NCBI GenBank assembly: GCA_964353255.1
Contig: CAYGVJ010000099.1
Coordinates: 1 to 21,004 of the forward strand
Reading direction: 5' to 3'
DNA from: VFZS01 sp964353255
Lineage (GTDB): Bacteria > Acidobacteriota > Terriglobia > Bryobacterales > Bryobacteraceae
DNA: 21,004 bases
Part shown: positions 20,217-21,004 of the stretch, one piece after another
How the letters are laid out: every line of letters starts with the position of its first letter
How positions within the stretch are numbered: position 1 is the stretch's first letter
The notes under the pieces: model-generated
Told to the model about the DNA's origin: nothing
What the model saw: only the letters and a program-made list of their open reading frames with translations
Database searches by the model: none
Program-made: the position numbers and the translations under genes

Positions 20217-20684
20217 ATGAGGAGCACACGCGATGACGTGGCCAGGCGGACTACAACCGAAGAGTTCGCCAGGGATTCGTTCGAGAATCTACTCTTCGGG
20301 GTTTGTACGTTTCAGCAAATCGCCGGCGCCTATCCACGGATCGTGACCGTCGTAAGCTGGGCCTTCAAGGCAGCCAGGTTTGATCTCCACCGCGCCGCCA
20401 TATGCTTCCCCGCGATTCGGTTTCGCTTCGTTGGCGTCAATGAACCCATGGACCTCGGTGGCGCGCTCGACGGCGAACGGAAGGCGCTTCGATTATTCAT
20501 CGAATACCCTTTCGGCTCGGGCGGAGACCTCGCCGACAAGCGAGCCAAGAGGAATCCTTTCGGACAGAAGCACGAGTATCACCGCTGTCCTGGCATGAAT
20601 GATCTCTTCAGCTTCATGGACGATTCCGCGAATGCCAAGAAGACGTATGCTGGCAAGGTTCCTTGGGAGGATGGCGCGGGCTAA
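20217..20684 (+). pseudogene. YdcF/DUF218-like cassette gene, 3' half (interrupted)
   Basis: The frame open from 20217 encodes TTTEEFARDSFENLLFGVC, then FQQIAGAYPRIVTVVSWAFK, RFDLHRAAICFPAIRFRFVGV and RNPFGQKHEYHRCPGMNDL. This is the C-terminal half of the same YdcF-like family: the T-EE-(F/Y)-ARDSFENLLF block normally follows the SEA-x-x-Y-x-x-x-A block of the 5' half by about 25 residues. The ATG at 20217 has no proper ribosome-binding site, and an in-frame stop precedes it, so this half is probably not translated as a normal protein. The stop codon TAA (20682-20684) lies inside the left core of attC site 3, a compact cassette end. A standard gene finder would call it as a separate protein. 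Confidence 0.72.
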
Positions 20685-20740
20685 CAACGGCATGCAGCCG
20701 GCGGCGCTCCGCGCCGCGGCTGATGCCGAAGGCGTTAGCC
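20679..20740 (+). other. attC: Integron attC site 3
   Basis: This is a textbook 62-base site. Outer cores are GGCTAAC (20679-20685) and GTTAGCC (20734-20740). Left arm CGGCATGCAGCCG (20688-20700) and right arm CGGCTGATGCCG (20717-20728) pair perfectly except for one extrahelical G at 20693. The central stem is GCGGCG / CGCCGC (20701-20706, 20712-20717). The next cassette begins at 20735. Confidence 0.93.
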
Positions 20741-20808
20741 TGCCGTCGCGGTTGCGCGGTGATGCGGGATCCGCGGCGGTTGTGGTACCGTACTGGTGAG
20801 GGATAGAT

Positions 20809-21004
20809 CTGAAGTTCGAATGGGACCCGAAGAAGGCAGCAGCCAATGTCTCCAAGCATGGGGTGTCGTTCGGCGAAGCCCTGACCGTCTTTACAGATCC
20901 GTTGGCACGGATCTTCGACGACGAGGATCACTCTGTCGACGACCAGCGGGAAATCATCATTGGGCGTTCCGCAAGACTACGCCTGTTGGTGGTCTGCTTC
21001 TCGG
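20809..21004 (+). CDS. brnT: BrnT-family toxin, N-terminal part (partial, in a cassette)
   Basis: The frame encodes KFEWDPKKAAANVSKHGVSF, then GEALTVFTDPLARIFDDEDH and REIIIGRSARLRLLVVCFS, and runs off the window. This is the N-terminal two thirds of BrnT (DUF497), a RelE-like ribonuclease toxin normally followed by the BrnA antitoxin, which would lie beyond the edge. There is no ATG, GTG or TTG before the conserved start: an in-frame TGA lies at 20797-20799. The most likely initiator is CTG at 20809, 5 bases after GAGGGA (20798-20803). It is the third cassette gene, beginning 74 bases after the recombination point of attC site 3. TA pairs are common stabilisers of cassette arrays. Confidence 0.85.
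   Translation, partial: MKFEWDPKKAAANVSKHGVSFGEALTVFTDPLARIFDDEDHSVDDQREIIIGRSARLRLLVVCFS

Noticed and set aside
1..21004. CRISPR array, tRNA, rRNA or riboswitch
   Set aside because: I saw no regularly spaced direct repeats, no tRNA-like cloverleaf or TTCRANNY box in context, and no known riboswitch core. A tRNAscan-SE and Rfam search would be decisive.

Overview
The window is GC-rich and gene-dense. Three things suggest a soil or sediment Acidobacteriota (Bryobacter/Solibacter-like): a PEP-CTERM protein tail, a winged-helix/TPR membrane regulator, and intergenic palindromes of the kind I remember from that group. This assignment is an inference from gene content; there is no rRNA or marker gene to test it.

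Layout. 1-2767: end of a PEP-CTERM protein, an ECF-type sigma factor, and a convergent CadC-like winged-helix/TPR regulator. 2917-3984: secreted M55 D-aminopeptidase. 4038-4988: a two-gene cassette with its own promoter, made of a small basic HTH-like protein and a TIR/deoxyribosyltransferase-like protein. 5002-6672: RNase J. 6762-7748: a YgiT/MqsA-type antitoxin with a broken DUF4258-like toxin, followed by a second copy of the RNase J 3' end. 7777-9534: a D-serine dehydratase/D-threonine aldolase-family enzyme and a secreted protein. 9575-11478: two VapBC-type toxin-antitoxin pairs on opposite strands, a remnant of a dehydratase 3' end between them, and a 100-residue accessory protein. 11632-17570: a Tat-exported L-rhamnonate dehydratase-like enzyme, a FecR-like exported protein, a DPP-IV-type S9 peptidase and a CPSF/YSH1-like beta-CASP nuclease. 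17620-17958: an IS91-family transposase remnant. 18508 to the end: an integron gene-cassette array.

The strongest result is the array on the right. Three attC sites (18508-18585, 19491-19590, 20679-20740) have matching outer cores, paired inner arms and the characteristic extra unpaired base in the left arm. They delimit a cassette for a 287-residue helical protein with an R-x4-H motif, a cassette for a YdcF/DUF218-like protein split by a 280-bp element with 10-bp terminal inverted repeats, and the start of a BrnT-toxin cassette. No integrase lies on the attI side, where an IS91 remnant sits instead. The array therefore looks like a CALIN, or an integron whose left end has been lost.

A second pattern is that two toxin-antitoxin loci each sit between the 3' end of an intact chromosomal gene and a second, diverged copy of that same 3' end in the same orientation. 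The two genes are RNase J and the rhamnonate-dehydratase-like gene. In the RNase J case the two copies differ at 7 of 105 bases, and every difference is synonymous. That fits import of a related strain's gene end together with the TA locus better than decay of a local duplication.
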